This document shows, piece by piece, positions 1 through 8,763 of a DNA stretch of 64,000 nucleotides. This DNA comes from Mesobacterium_A sp034670065 (GTDB taxonomy: Bacteria; Pseudomonadota; Alphaproteobacteria; Rhodobacterales; Rhodobacteraceae). The notes under the pieces were generated by a model. The model was given only the letters and a program-made list of their open reading frames with translations. It did no database searches and was not told the DNA's origin. Position numbers and translations under genes: made by a program. Each line of letters starts with the position of its first letter. Positions within the stretch are counted from its first letter, which is position 1. Where the stretch lies: NCBI GenBank assembly GCA_034670065.1, contig JAXMOG010000002.1:682001-746000 (forward strand), written 5' to 3'.

Positions 1-289
1 GCCGCAGATCTGCCTCGGTGGCATGTTCAAGGGCCGACAGGTTTAGGTTTTCAAGAAGCGACCGGTGAAGCTCGACCTTCAACTCGTTCAGCTTGTTCTT
101 GCGCTTTTGTTCTTTTTCAGTGGGCTCAACAAGGGCGGCGCGCTTGGGCATGGCCTTGCGCGGTTCCTTGGTCATCGACTTGGGCAACTCTTTGGCCAGC
201 GCGGAAACCGATTTGGTCGGCGCGGCGGATTTCGTTTTCTCTGTCGTTGCGTCCGGCGTGTCCGGTGTTTTTTTATAGCGTGAGAACAT
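1..289 (-). CDS. cpaF: Tad pilus assembly ATPase CpaF, N-terminal part
   Basis: Reading in from the minus strand, an open frame starts at the ATG at 289 and runs off the window edge, giving 96 residues. It begins MFSRYKK, has a low-complexity Lys/Pro/Ala linker, then a segment ending LHRSLLENLNLSALEHATE, which resembles the helical N-terminal domain of CpaF/TadA hexameric ATPases that power Flp pilus assembly. The Walker motifs lie outside the window. It begins 11 bases after the cpaE stop, so it is very likely co-transcribed with it. The identity rests on the N-terminal pattern and the locus context. Confidence 0.85.
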   Translation of the reverse strand, partial: MFSRYKKTPDTPDATTEKTKSAAPTKSVSALAKELPKSMTKEPRKAMPKRAALVEPTEKEQKRKNKLNELKVELHRSLLENLNLSALEHATEADLR

Positions 290-300
290 GGCCTATGGCT

Positions 301-1542
301 TCAAGCTGCTTTTGTTGCTGATTCATCGACGGCCAAGATAGAGGCCGCCAGTTTCGTGATTTCCTTGCGCAGCGGGTTTTTCGCGGCCTGGCTGGCAAGA
401 GGCAGGCCGTGATCACAAGCCTGCGTGACCGGTTTGCCGCCATCAGGCAGCAGTACGTCGATGGCAACGCCAAGACTTTCGGCCATACGCTTTACGCGGC
501 TTTTGCCGTGTAAATCGGTAAATTTCGGGGCCCGGTTCAACAAGAAGCGAATTTTGTCGAACGGCAAATTTTCGTTTTCCAAAGCACGGCGCAGGCGCAG
601 CACGTTCTGGGCAGACCGCATGTCCAGCTCCATCAACGCGAAGTAGACGTTGGCGCGGTCCAGAACGACTTCGGACCAATTGACCATGGAGGGCGGCAAA
701 TCAACGATGACAAAGTCAAAATGCGCAACAGCCATATCCAGAACTTTTTGCAATTCATGCGGTTGGATAAGGTCAAGGGGCAGAATATCCGCTGGTGCGG
801 TAAAGACTTGAAGCTTGTCTTCGAAGCTGGATAGCGCCCCGGCAAACGTGTCTTCATCCGAATGTTCGATGTCTGATAAGAATTCGAAAATCGCATCGCG
901 CCGCGGTAAGTCCAGATAAGTGGATACCGAGCCGAATTGGAGGCCCAGATCCAGTACACAGACGCTCGGGTTGCCTTCTTTTTTCGAGGTGGCCAGTTCC
1001 CATGCCAGGTTGACTGCGAATGTCGTTGCGCCGACACCACCCGCCATACCCTGTACGGCAATGATTGCGCCGTCACCGTTGGTTTGCTTTTCCAATGAGG
1101 GGGCGGCATGTGCAGGGGCCGCCGGAACCACGGGCTCCTGGCGAATACGATCAACAGCCGCGGCCAGCTCTCCTTCGGGCAGGGGGTAAGGCACAAATTC
1201 ATCTGCACCATTGCGCAACAATTGATGCAAAGAGGTTGGGCTCACATCTTCGGCGATCAGGATCACCTTGACCTCACGCACTTTGGCGGCGGCGATGATC
1301 TGTGTCAGTTGCGTCAGGTTTTCTTCGTCAACGCTGTCGATGGCGATGGCCACGAATTCAAGGCCGTCGGCGTCAGGTTGTCCTAGAAAAGCAAAGGCTT
1401 CGTCGAAACTCAGGTCTCCCCAAGCTTCGCCCATGACCGCTTCCATGTCTTCGATCAAGAGATCAAAGTTCTGGACGTCGCGGCTGATGGTGCACGCCAA
1501 GATGGCGTCTGTTTCCGCAGCGGATTCCACGTTGCTCGTCAT
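301..1542 (-). CDS. cpaE: Tad pilus assembly protein CpaE (MinD/ParA-like)
   Basis: This 413-residue protein has an N-terminal receiver-like domain (about 10-135, with a stretch VKVILIAEDV) followed by a MinD/ParA-type P-loop domain from about residue 158. The P-loop region is MAGGVGATT (about 166-174). The lysines of a normal deviant Walker A motif are absent, which is usual for CpaE and argues for a localisation or scaffold role more than ATP hydrolysis. A DLGLQFG segment (about 198-204) matches the MinD switch region. In Caulobacter CpaE directs pilus assembly proteins to the pole. It lies between the OmpA-type lipoprotein gene and cpaF on the same strand. Confidence 0.9.
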   Translation of the reverse strand: MTSNVESAAETDAILACTISRDVQNFDLLIEDMEAVMGEAWGDLSFDEAFAFLGQPDADGLEFVAIAIDSVDEENLTQLTQIIAAAKVREVKVILIAEDVSPTSLHQLLRNGADEFVPYPLPEGELAAAVDRIRQEPVVPAAPAHAAPSLEKQTNGDGAIIAVQGMAGGVGATTFAVNLAWELATSKKEGNPSVCVLDLGLQFGSVSTYLDLPRRDAIFEFLSDIEHSDEDTFAGALSSFEDKLQVFTAPADILPLDLIQPHELQKVLDMAVAHFDFVIVDLPPSMVNWSEVVLDRANVYFALMELDMRSAQNVLRLRRALENENLPFDKIRFLLNRAPKFTDLHGKSRVKRMAESLGVAIDVLLPDGGKPVTQACDHGLPLASQAAKNPLRKEITKLAASILAVDESATKAA

Positions 1543-1733
1543 GCGCCTTACATTCCTTTTCCGACTACGCGATTATTGGCGTAAGCAGTCAAAGGACTGT
1601 CAGGCATGAACCTCCTACACCAAGGAAGCCTGCGCTGAGTCGGGTCACAGGTCTCCTCACTAGGAACCTGATGCGAAATGTAGGCAACATTTGGGCCGAA
1701 AACCCCAAATTGTGCGTTATTGACGGACGATCA
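1543..1733. other. Intergenic gap inside the Tad block
   Basis: This 191-base gap separates the OmpA-type lipoprotein gene from cpaE. It holds a short hairpin with arms ATTTGGG (1689-1695) and CCCAAAT (1704-1710), not followed by a T-run on either strand. I see no convincing ORF. It may hold a promoter for cpaE-cpaF, but no clear -35/-10 pair stands out. Confidence 0.4.
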
Positions 1734-2390
1734 CTACTCGCTGCTACCAACGCTGCCACTCGTTTCGAGTGTCGATTGTGGAATGGCGCTGGATATGTAT
1801 TCACGATAGATAACTTCGGCGTATTTACCATCCAGCAGGGCCGGGTGATTTTTTACAAAGCCTGAAACTTCGGTCACGGTGCGACGGTTCCGCCGTTCGC
1901 GGCCTTCGGATACGACCAAGGGCTGTGTTTCACCATAGGACACCACAGCTTCCAGACGGGACCGGCTAATGCCTTGCGTCGCGAGGTAGCTGACCACGGC
2001 TCGAGCCCGCATCATACCGAGGCGTTTGTTGTACGACTCCGATCCCACCGCGTCTGTGTGGCCATATACGCGAAAGCGCACTTCGGGGAACTGACGAATC
2101 CAGTCGGCTTGCTGTCGCAGCACGGTCTGTGCCGTTGCATCCAGCCGGGCGCTGTTGAATTCAAAGGTGACGGTAGACGCGACTTCTTCGGCGAAACGTC
2201 GAGCTAAATCAATGGTATAGTTCTTTTCGCCCGACATGATTTGGGTGTTGTTCATCGTGGCGTTGCCGAAATCTCCGTTGTCGACAACGGCGCCAGCTTC
2301 GCGATGAAACTGCGACATGATCAGATCGTCAGACTTGCCACAGGCGCCCAATGCCAGGGCACCAGTGAGGAGAATGCTTGTATATTTCAT
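1734..2390 (-). CDS. OmpA-family lipoprotein of the Tad locus
   Basis: The product (218 residues from the ATG at 2390) starts with a lipoprotein signal peptide ending in a lipobox LALGAC, so it should be anchored in a membrane, probably the outer one. The C-terminal half is an OmpA/MotB peptidoglycan-binding domain, seen in the VTFEFNS start, the YGHTDAVGS motif and the RRNRRT segment. It sits between cpaC and cpaE, where many Tad loci carry the secretin pilotin cpaD, and could hold the secretin in the wall. A longer start at 2402 exists. The 2390 start puts the lipobox at the normal distance. Confidence 0.85.
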   Translation of the reverse strand: MKYTSILLTGALALGACGKSDDLIMSQFHREAGAVVDNGDFGNATMNNTQIMSGEKNYTIDLARRFAEEVASTVTFEFNSARLDATAQTVLRQQADWIRQFPEVRFRVYGHTDAVGSESYNKRLGMMRARAVVSYLATQGISRSRLEAVVSYGETQPLVVSEGRERRNRRTVTEVSGFVKNHPALLDGKYAEVIYREYISSAIPQSTLETSGSVGSSE

Positions 2391-2406
2391 GTGCCCCTGC
2401 ATCGCC

Positions 2407-3831
2407 TTAGTCCATCACATAGCCATAGGAACCGGTGAAGTCCTGTTGGGCAACTTCGCCCGCTGCACCGCTTTTCTTGCGAGTGTCGCCAGCCACACGA
2501 CCGAACAGGAACAAGTCTTTCTCGCTCGGGGGGCTAACACGGTCTGTTGGCAGGGTCAGCACATCGCCTTTGGTCGGAGTGACCAGATGCGGTGTAATGA
2601 TCACCACCAGTTCAGATTGCTGGCGCGCATAGTCTGCGCTGCGGAACAGGGCACCCAAAATCGGGATATCGCCCAGCCAAGGCACCTGACCAGAGTTATC
2701 GCGGAAATCGTCCTGCAACAGCCCGGCAATCGCAAAGCTTTCGCCGTCACGAAGCTCCACAGTTGTGGAGGTTTGCCGACGACGGAAGGCGTCAATCCGC
2801 AGGTTGTCCAGGTCAATCCCGTTGGATGTATCCAGCGACGAAACCGCGGCATCCAGTTCAAGGTTGATCAGGTCTCCATCAATAACACGCGGTGTGAAGT
2901 CCAGCTCGATGCCGAAAGGCCGGAATTCGATGGATACCGTTCCGTCACCCTGCGGTACGGGCACCGGATATTCGCCACCTGCCAAAAAGCTGGCTTGCTG
3001 CCCGGATAATGCGGTCAGGTTTGGTTCGGCCAAGGTGCGAACAACGCCTTTAGTTTCAAGCGCTTCCAGCAGAATTCCGATTTCCAGACCAGAAGAGTTG
3101 AAACCCAGAAGCATCGCGCCGCCGGCTTGTAAAGAGGACGACAATTTGTCGGATACCGCGTCAACCGCAGCGCTGCTTGTGGCGTTACCAGTACCCAGTT
3201 CAAGGCCCAGATCGCCGCTAAGAACCGACCCGCCCGTCGCAAGCGACGCTTGTAGATTCTTGGACACGGTGCGCTGCATCTCAGCGAAGCGTACTTTCAG
3301 CATCACCTGCTGAACTCCACCAACCGACATCAAATTAGATACCCGCTCTGGCGCATAACGCTCTGCCAGATCCAGTGCGCGTTGCAGTTTTTGTGCGCTG
3401 GATACGGTGCCGGATAATACGATACCGTCATTGGCTGTGCGGACTTCAATTTTTTCGCCGGGCAAAATCTGTTGCAGGCGTTCTTTGAATTCCGTCACAT
3501 CTGATGCCACGCGCACATCAACGTTCGTGATCAGCTGCCCGTTGCCATCAAGAATGGTCAACGTCGTGATTCCGGGCGTTTTGCCCAAAACGTAGATGGA
3601 TCGCTCTGACAGAGACGAAATATCGGCAATCGCGGGGTTCGCGATGCTCAATTCCGCAAACGGAACCTCACTTTCCACCACAACAGCCCGGTTCATCGGG
3701 ACATTCAAAGTAGAGGAGGTACTGCCATTCACAATTCGCAAGGTTTCTGCCTGCGTCGGTCCCGCGATAAACGGTACAGACACTAAGCTCAGCCCAAGCA
3801 AAGCTGCTTTCAAAAATCTATCAATTTTCAT
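2407..3831 (-). CDS. cpaC: Tad pilus outer-membrane secretin CpaC/RcpA
   Basis: From the ATG at 3831 the product is 474 residues with a signal peptide ending GPTQA. A BON-like N domain follows (about 100-180, including a NDGIVLSGTVSS stretch). The C-terminal secretin domain contains ALSGQQASFLAGGEYPVP and the late segments VPWLGDIPILGALF and ELVVIITPHLV, classic type II/IV secretin signatures. It forms the outer-membrane channel for the Flp pilus. A longer frame upstream to 3900 lacks a sensible signal peptide and is rejected as the start. It lies downstream of cpaB with a gap of about 200 bases. Confidence 0.95.
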   Translation of the reverse strand: MKIDRFLKAALLGLSLVSVPFIAGPTQAETLRIVNGSTSSTLNVPMNRAVVVESEVPFAELSIANPAIADISSLSERSIYVLGKTPGITTLTILDGNGQLITNVDVRVASDVTEFKERLQQILPGEKIEVRTANDGIVLSGTVSSAQKLQRALDLAERYAPERVSNLMSVGGVQQVMLKVRFAEMQRTVSKNLQASLATGGSVLSGDLGLELGTGNATSSAAVDAVSDKLSSSLQAGGAMLLGFNSSGLEIGILLEALETKGVVRTLAEPNLTALSGQQASFLAGGEYPVPVPQGDGTVSIEFRPFGIELDFTPRVIDGDLINLELDAAVSSLDTSNGIDLDNLRIDAFRRRQTSTTVELRDGESFAIAGLLQDDFRDNSGQVPWLGDIPILGALFRSADYARQQSELVVIITPHLVTPTKGDVLTLPTDRVSPPSEKDLFLFGRVAGDTRKKSGAAGEVAQQDFTGSYGYVMD

Positions 3832-4035
3832 TGTGACCTGCCTCTTGATCACGCCTCGGGAACAGGTCTTATGCCTGTCTTTCGTAATACCCTGCTGCAA
3901 AAGAACAATTTTTGCAAGGAATCAGAGGGGTTGGCTGTATCTTTATGTGGGCAGGCGGCAACAGCGCGACATAAATACCCTTTTGGTGCGCCACGGATGT
4001 GACGCATCAAAATTGGCTAAGTAACTGATTTTATG

Positions 4036-4896
4036 TCAGTTGGTGCAGGGAATTTCCAGATTTACCACCTCGGAACCACGGCGTGTCCGTATGGTGCAGA
4101 CTTCAGGTTTCTTCTCTTCCACTGCGATTTCTTGCTCAACGATGCCCAAAAGTGTGCTTTGGTCCACTTCGATTGCTTCAACAACGCTTTCGTCGTTCAG
4201 CCCCATCAATGACAATGTCAGTTTGCCAGTGGACTGCGCCGTTGCCAAAGCGGCAACCTGGCTGGGTGTTGCGGCAACTGTAACCGTACGGGCAATTGCG
4301 GCTTGTCCGGCTTGGGTCGCACTGGAGCTTTGGTCAATCGCGATCAAGCGAACCCCACTTTCGATGAGACGGGTCACATCACCACGTCGCACGCTGGGGT
4401 CAACATTTGGTGGACGCCCTGTCCAGTAAACTTCAACACGGTCGCCGGTGCGCAGGAAGCCCGAAACACCAGAGGCCACGTCCACTTCGATGGTGAAGGC
4501 GCGTTGACCCGGTTGCAATCTGGAGGTCAGGCCGGCCTCGGCGCCGGGCTCGCTCAACATTGCGGCCAGAACCGGGGTATTTCCTTCGATGACTCGCAGC
4601 GCAACACGGCGTTCTTCGTTTTCGATGAAGAGCGGTTGGTCAGGCGAATAGACACCGTTCGGAAGGAATTCTTTTGGATAATTCGCAAGGAAGACATCTT
4701 CCTTTGTAATAGGTTCACCGTAATTGATGGTGCGCTTGGCCAAAAAGATCTTGGTAACCGGAATGTTTTCTTCCGGTTTGCTGCGTTCTGCCGCCAAAGC
4801 GTCTTCGTAGGAACCAATATATGTTTGCGCCATGTAAACAGCACCACCCGCAAGGGCCAAACCCACTACCATGACCAATCCGAAAATTAGTCTCAT
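4036..4896 (-). CDS. cpaB: Tad pilus assembly protein CpaB/RcpC
   Basis: This 286-residue protein has one N-terminal membrane segment (IFGLVMVVGLALAGGAVY), then a SAF/CpaB-type region (about 50-115, VTKIFLAKRTINYGEPI) and an RcpC domain (RAFTIEVDVASGVSGFL, DRVEVYW). CpaB homologues are periplasmic partners of the secretin. The start at 4896 is preferred over 4902 because the AAAGGA ribosome site is 6 bases upstream of it and touches the other codon. The C-terminal end carries two cysteines (VCTIRTRRG, IPCTN) that may form a disulfide. Confidence 0.92.
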   Translation of the reverse strand: MRLIFGLVMVVGLALAGGAVYMAQTYIGSYEDALAAERSKPEENIPVTKIFLAKRTINYGEPITKEDVFLANYPKEFLPNGVYSPDQPLFIENEERRVALRVIEGNTPVLAAMLSEPGAEAGLTSRLQPGQRAFTIEVDVASGVSGFLRTGDRVEVYWTGRPPNVDPSVRRGDVTRLIESGVRLIAIDQSSSATQAGQAAIARTVTVAATPSQVAALATAQSTGKLTLSLMGLNDESVVEAIEVDQSTLLGIVEQEIAVEEKKPEVCTIRTRRGSEVVNLEIPCTN

Positions 4897-5028
4897 GTCC
4901 ATTCCTTTGCTTTAGTGCCAAAGCCGGACTCTCTGGCTTTGGTTTTTGATGATTTAATTTGCAGAATGAATGTGTCGAAACAATGCCGTCTCATGGGTCT
5001 GATTGGGGTCAGTTGACGTGCATTTCAC

Positions 5029-5057
5029 AAAATAAAAGTGGCCCACGAAGGGGCCAC
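5029..5057 (-). terminator. Rho-independent terminator after the flp pilin gene
   Basis: On the minus strand the stem GTGGCCC (5057-5051) pairs with GGGCCAC (5044-5038) around a six-base loop, followed directly by TTTTATTTT. It lies 30 bases past the flp stop. It would separate abundant pilin mRNA from the cpaB-cpaF assembly genes. Confidence 0.85.
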
Positions 5058-5087
5058 CAATTTTCTTTGCAGTAAGTCGACTGTAAC

Positions 5088-5267
5088 TTAGAAGTCGTTT
5101 TCTGCTGCAACTGCGCCAGCTGCGGCTTTGATCAGCTTGTTGGACTGCTTTTCGATTGTCGAATATGCAGCGATTGCCAAGCCAACGACGGCGGCGGTCA
5201 GCACAACCCAGTCAACGGTTACTGCGCCATCTTCGTCTTTGCGGAAGTTTTGAATAAATTTGATCAT
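5088..5267 (-). CDS. flp: Flp-type pilin (prepilin)
   Basis: This is a 59-residue prepilin. A short charged leader ends KDEDG, and processing is expected after Gly14, leaving a 45-residue pilin that begins AVTVDWVVLTAAVVGLA, a single hydrophobic helix. The usual Flp motif is Gly then Glu-Tyr at +5/+6; here it is Asp19-Trp20. The start at 5267 is supported by GGAG 7 bases upstream, and the ATG at 5291 adds an unlikely leader. It is the first gene of the Tad block and is followed by its own terminator. No prepilin peptidase gene lies next to it in this window. Confidence 0.92.
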   Translation of the reverse strand: MIKFIQNFRKDEDGAVTVDWVVLTAAVVGLAIAAYSTIEKQSNKLIKAAAGAVAAENDF

Positions 5268-5556
5268 CGTCGGTCTCCGTAATATTAACATTTACATTTG
5301 CTCACTCTTGCCCACCGCGGTGTTTGTTGGTTGTCCCAGACACACGTCCGCTGTGGCATGACGAGTGTTTTGATGGAGAATTGGGGCTCAATCTGGACAC
5401 GACTATGCCGAAAACGTGTCGAAGAATGAAATTTTGGAAACACAGCGTTTTGTCTATTTTTTTCGCATTTTATAATGTTGCCCTGTCTGGCTTCCGCAAG
5501 CAGGCACTTCATGCGATACTGACAAAAAGAGCAGAGTAAAAAAATACAGGTGCCCC
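5268..5556. promoter_or_regulatory. Divergent intergenic region between flp and the transglycosylase
   Basis: This 289-base AT-rich region must hold the promoters for flp (minus) and the transglycosylase (plus). A plausible plus-strand promoter is TATAAT at 5471-5476 with TTGTCT at 5450-5455 (spacing 15, rather short), about 80 bases before the ATG. A CACCGCGGTG palindrome lies at about 5311-5320, on the flp side, and could be a regulator site. No additional ORF looks real. Confidence 0.45.
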
Positions 5557-6372
5557 ATGCGAATGGTTTTTGTCATAGGGCTATGCGTTTCAGCGCTGGC
5601 CGCGCCTGCCTTGGCAGAAGCGCCCAAACCGTTTCCTGAGTTTTCGGCGAAGCGCATAAAGCCGCCTTCGCGCGGATCGAAGAAGCGGATCACCGTACAG
5701 ATAGAACCATCACAAACGCCGGTATATGCGAAGCCAAGTGAAGCAGCTTCGCCAAATACCCCGTCGGCAAGCCCTGCCGCGCGCTATGGTTGGTTTTGGG
5801 AAACCGTTTCCCCCAAACTGGGGGACAGTGGGCCGGGTCGGCTGGAACCGGCGTTGATCCGTCTGGACAATCCGCCGGTTGGCCAAGGGGTCAGCGGCCC
5901 GAGATTGCAATCCATGCAGGATATTGCCCACAAGTATGGCGTGGATATTCTGCGCGCCACCATTGGCACACGCGTTTCACCAGCCTTGGCGTTGGCCGTG
6001 ATCGCGGTGGAAAGCGGAGGGCAGGCGGATGCTGTCAGCCGCACAGGGGCTCAAGGCCTGATGCAATTGATGCCGGCCACCGCTGGCAAGTTCGGTGTTA
6101 CCGATAGTTTTGATCCGGCTGACAACATCGCGGGCGGCGTGCGATTTCTGGACGTGCTGATGGCGCGGTTCGACGGCGACCCAATTATGGTGCTGGCAGG
6201 TTACAACGCTGGTGAAACGGCCATTGCAGATCATGACGGTGTACCTCCCTTTGCCGAAACGCGTGACTATGTGCCAAAGGTGCTGGCGGCGTTCCAAGTG
6301 GCCAAGGGCATGTGCCTGACCCCGCCAGAGCTGGTCTCGGACGGTTGTGCTTTCCGTTTGGCGTCTCGCTGA
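5557..6372 (+). CDS. Lytic transglycosylase, SLT domain
   Basis: The 271-residue product has a signal peptide (MRMVFVIGLC to ALA, about 1-20), a Pro/Ser-rich linker (about 22-75) and a C-terminal Slt70-type domain. Catalytic Glu152 lies in AVIAVESGGQ, followed by TGAQGLMQLMPAT and the AGYNAGE motif. Such enzymes cleave the MurNAc-GlcNAc bond of peptidoglycan in the periplasm. It is transcribed away from the flp pilin gene, so it may open the wall for the pilus, but it could equally be a general wall-turnover enzyme. The stop lies 12 bases from the convergent oxidase gene. Confidence 0.92.
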   Translation: MRMVFVIGLCVSALAAPALAEAPKPFPEFSAKRIKPPSRGSKKRITVQIEPSQTPVYAKPSEAASPNTPSASPAARYGWFWETVSPKLGDSGPGRLEPALIRLDNPPVGQGVSGPRLQSMQDIAHKYGVDILRATIGTRVSPALALAVIAVESGGQADAVSRTGAQGLMQLMPATAGKFGVTDSFDPADNIAGGVRFLDVLMARFDGDPIMVLAGYNAGETAIADHDGVPPFAETRDYVPKVLAAFQVAKGMCLTPPELVSDGCAFRLASR

Positions 6373-6383
6373 ACAGAGGAAGG

Positions 6384-7805
6384 TTACATCGCAGTGCGCA
6401 ATACCGCGCCCGGATTCATTATGCCGGCAGGGTCTAGCGCGGTTTTGATCGCGCGCATGGCAGACAGCTTGGCCGGATCACCGTAGCGCTCCAAATCCGC
6501 AACCTTCAAACGTCCAACGCCATGTTCAGCGCTGAAAGATCCATCAAAGGTCTGCACCAGATCATGCACCGCGCGTTTGATCAGCTCTCGCTGGTCGGCA
6601 TAGGTTTTGCGGTTGCCGCCTTTTTCAGGGAACACGTTGAAATGCAGATTGCCGTCGCCCAGGTGGCCGAAACAATTCAGCCGGAACGGGCCCATCGCGC
6701 GGATCATATCGCGGCCTTTCGCGATGAACTCATCGATGGCGCCTAGCGGAACCGAGATATCGTGGCTGGAGATGGCGCCGATCATTCGGTTCGCATCTGG
6801 TATGCGTTCGCGGACAGTCCAGAACTCGTTAGCCTGAGCTTGGGTTTGGGCAATAACACCGTCTTTGACCAACCCCATTTCCAAAGCTGCGGCAAATATC
6901 TGCTCCAACGCCTCGGCGGGGTCTTGCGCTGACATCATCCCAAGGTCGATCAGAACGGACCAATCTGGAATGTCAGCAAAGGGCAATCGAACCTCGGGCA
7001 ATACTTCGGACAAAAACCGAAAGCCGGTCCCGCCAATCAGTTCGAAGGCATTGATCCCATCCCCCACCAGTTCGCGCGCAATGGACAGCAGGCGCAATGC
7101 GTCGTTGGGGCTGCGAACAACCATCATCGCGGTGCCGGCACGTGCTGGCTGGGGCGCCAGTTTTAAAACGGCGGCGGTGATCACGCCCAGCGTCCCTTCG
7201 GCCCCGATCATCAGGTGCCGCAGATCGTATCCGGTGTTGTCTTTTCTCAGGCGCTTTAGCCCGTTCATGATCTGCCCATCTGGCAAGACAGCCTCGATCC
7301 CCAAACATAGGTCGCGCGCGTTGCCGTAACGCAGAACATTCAAACCGCCGGCATTCGTTGACAGCAACCCCCCGATCCGGGCTGACCCTTCGGACGCCAA
7401 TGACAGCGGAAACAAGCGCCCGACATCAGCCGCTGCGGCTTGTACATCCGCCAGAATGGCCCCGGCTTCAGCGACTATGGAAAACTCTTCCGCATGAACA
7501 CTGCGGATTTTCGCCATGCGCTCTAGCGATATCAACAGCGGGATATAGGGTGCCGGGGCGACTTGGCCGCCAACCAGCCCTGTTCCGCCGGAATATGGCA
7601 CAAGGCCTACACGGGCCTCGGTGCAGCTGCGCACGATCTCAGCAACCTCTTGGGTCGTGCGGGGGCGCGCAACCCAGCGTGCAATGCCGTGCCACTGTCC
7701 GCGCGGCTCTTCCAGATACCGTGGTTCAGCCTCAAAAAGGGTACCTTCCGGCAGCTTCTGGCCAAGGGCCTTCGCAAATCGGTCGTCGGCAGGTGATAGC
7801 GGCAC
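6384..7805 (-). CDS. FAD-binding oxidoreductase of the GlcD / D-lactate dehydrogenase type
   Basis: This 473-residue protein has an N-terminal FAD_binding_4 domain (VGLVPYSGGTGLVGGQ at about 70-85; GSARIGGLLSTNAGG further on) and a C-terminal FAD-oxidase C domain ending in FSAEHGVGRLK and DPAGIMNPG. The family oxidises 2-hydroxy acids such as D-lactate, glycolate or D-2-hydroxyglutarate. The exact substrate cannot be read from sequence. No partner GlcE/GlcF genes are adjacent, which points to the single-subunit D-2-hydroxyacid dehydrogenase type. It is followed head-to-tail by the transglycosylase stop and preceded by the hydrolase gene at 7865. Confidence 0.88.
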   Translation of the reverse strand: MPLSPADDRFAKALGQKLPEGTLFEAEPRYLEEPRGQWHGIARWVARPRTTQEVAEIVRSCTEARVGLVPYSGGTGLVGGQVAPAPYIPLLISLERMAKIRSVHAEEFSIVAEAGAILADVQAAAADVGRLFPLSLASEGSARIGGLLSTNAGGLNVLRYGNARDLCLGIEAVLPDGQIMNGLKRLRKDNTGYDLRHLMIGAEGTLGVITAAVLKLAPQPARAGTAMMVVRSPNDALRLLSIARELVGDGINAFELIGGTGFRFLSEVLPEVRLPFADIPDWSVLIDLGMMSAQDPAEALEQIFAAALEMGLVKDGVIAQTQAQANEFWTVRERIPDANRMIGAISSHDISVPLGAIDEFIAKGRDMIRAMGPFRLNCFGHLGDGNLHFNVFPEKGGNRKTYADQRELIKRAVHDLVQTFDGSFSAEHGVGRLKVADLERYGDPAKLSAMRAIKTALDPAGIMNPGAVLRTAM

Positions 7806-7864
7806 GATTCCTCTCCTCTGTCACCCGCATTGTGTACGATGTGACGGCGACGAACCCAAGCCCG

Positions 7865-8698
7865 TTATGGGGCTGGTCGCAGAAGGCGTGGTTGCAGGAC
7901 CATAACCGTTGGGCGCGACGGCAGATCCCGCAACGATAAAACCAGTTCGCTGGTGCCGGTGTGCTGAACGTGAAACGTGTCGGATACACCGGTCAGAAAA
8001 CGGGCAAGTGCGGTGTCCGAAAACCAATGCATCGGGATCACGATAGAGGATTTTAACCGCTCGACGATCCGCGTCATGGTGGGCGTATCCAGCGTATAAC
8101 CGCCATCGACGGGAACCATAACCACATCCAGTCTGCCAATCAGCGCGTATTGCTGGGCTGTGGGTTCTTGGTGCAGGTGGCCTAGGTGCCCAATACACAG
8201 ACCCGCTGTTTCAAAAATGAAAATGGAATTCCCAAGTGGCTCTTCACCGCCAAAGCGCGACCGAATATCGGTTGAAACGTTGCGCACCAGGATTTCACCC
8301 AAATCCAGGTGATGTTGAATGCCTTGGCCAAATTCTCCCCAGCCGGGCAGAACATGCGGAATGGCGGGGTCGGGGTAGGCTGTCCAATGGGTCTCATGTG
8401 CGTGGTTCATGGTGACGATATCGGGGATCAGCGGCGCGTTTCCGAAAAATCCGGTGAAATCCGTGACGGCATTGATGCCGCCTTCTGTCTGGATCAGGAA
8501 GGAGGCATGGGCCAGGTAGCTGATGCGAACGGAATACTGCGGCACGGGTTCATGCCACGCTGCCCTGTGCACGTAGGATGCGCCCGGCATCGCATCGGCA
8601 ATGGCAATACAGTGACTGGGGCTGCGCGTATTTTGGGCCAATGCCCCAACGGGCAGGGTGGCAACGGCAAGTACAAAGGCAAGGATCAATCGCAGCAT
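7865..8698 (-). CDS. Exported metallo-beta-lactamase-fold hydrolase
   Basis: The 277-residue protein begins with a signal peptide (MLRLILAFVLAVATLPVGALA). The rest looks like an MBL-fold protein of the UlaG/lactamase_B_3 type: SYLAHASFLIQTEGG, a metal motif in VTMNHAHETHW, IGHLGHLH and the late VIPMHWFSD. These His/Asp residues would bind one or two metals. The reaction is unknown; the family includes lactonases and phosphodiesterases. A strong AGGAGG site precedes the ATG. The predicted location is the periplasm. Confidence 0.85.
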   Translation of the reverse strand: MLRLILAFVLAVATLPVGALAQNTRSPSHCIAIADAMPGASYVHRAAWHEPVPQYSVRISYLAHASFLIQTEGGINAVTDFTGFFGNAPLIPDIVTMNHAHETHWTAYPDPAIPHVLPGWGEFGQGIQHHLDLGEILVRNVSTDIRSRFGGEEPLGNSIFIFETAGLCIGHLGHLHQEPTAQQYALIGRLDVVMVPVDGGYTLDTPTMTRIVERLKSSIVIPMHWFSDTALARFLTGVSDTFHVQHTGTSELVLSLRDLPSRPTVMVLQPRLLRPAP

Positions 8699-8763
8699 AT
8701 CAGCACCTCCTGCCTACGAAGGTAGCCCGCCTTTGGAAATTGGCAAAGTCACGGCTGCGTCAG

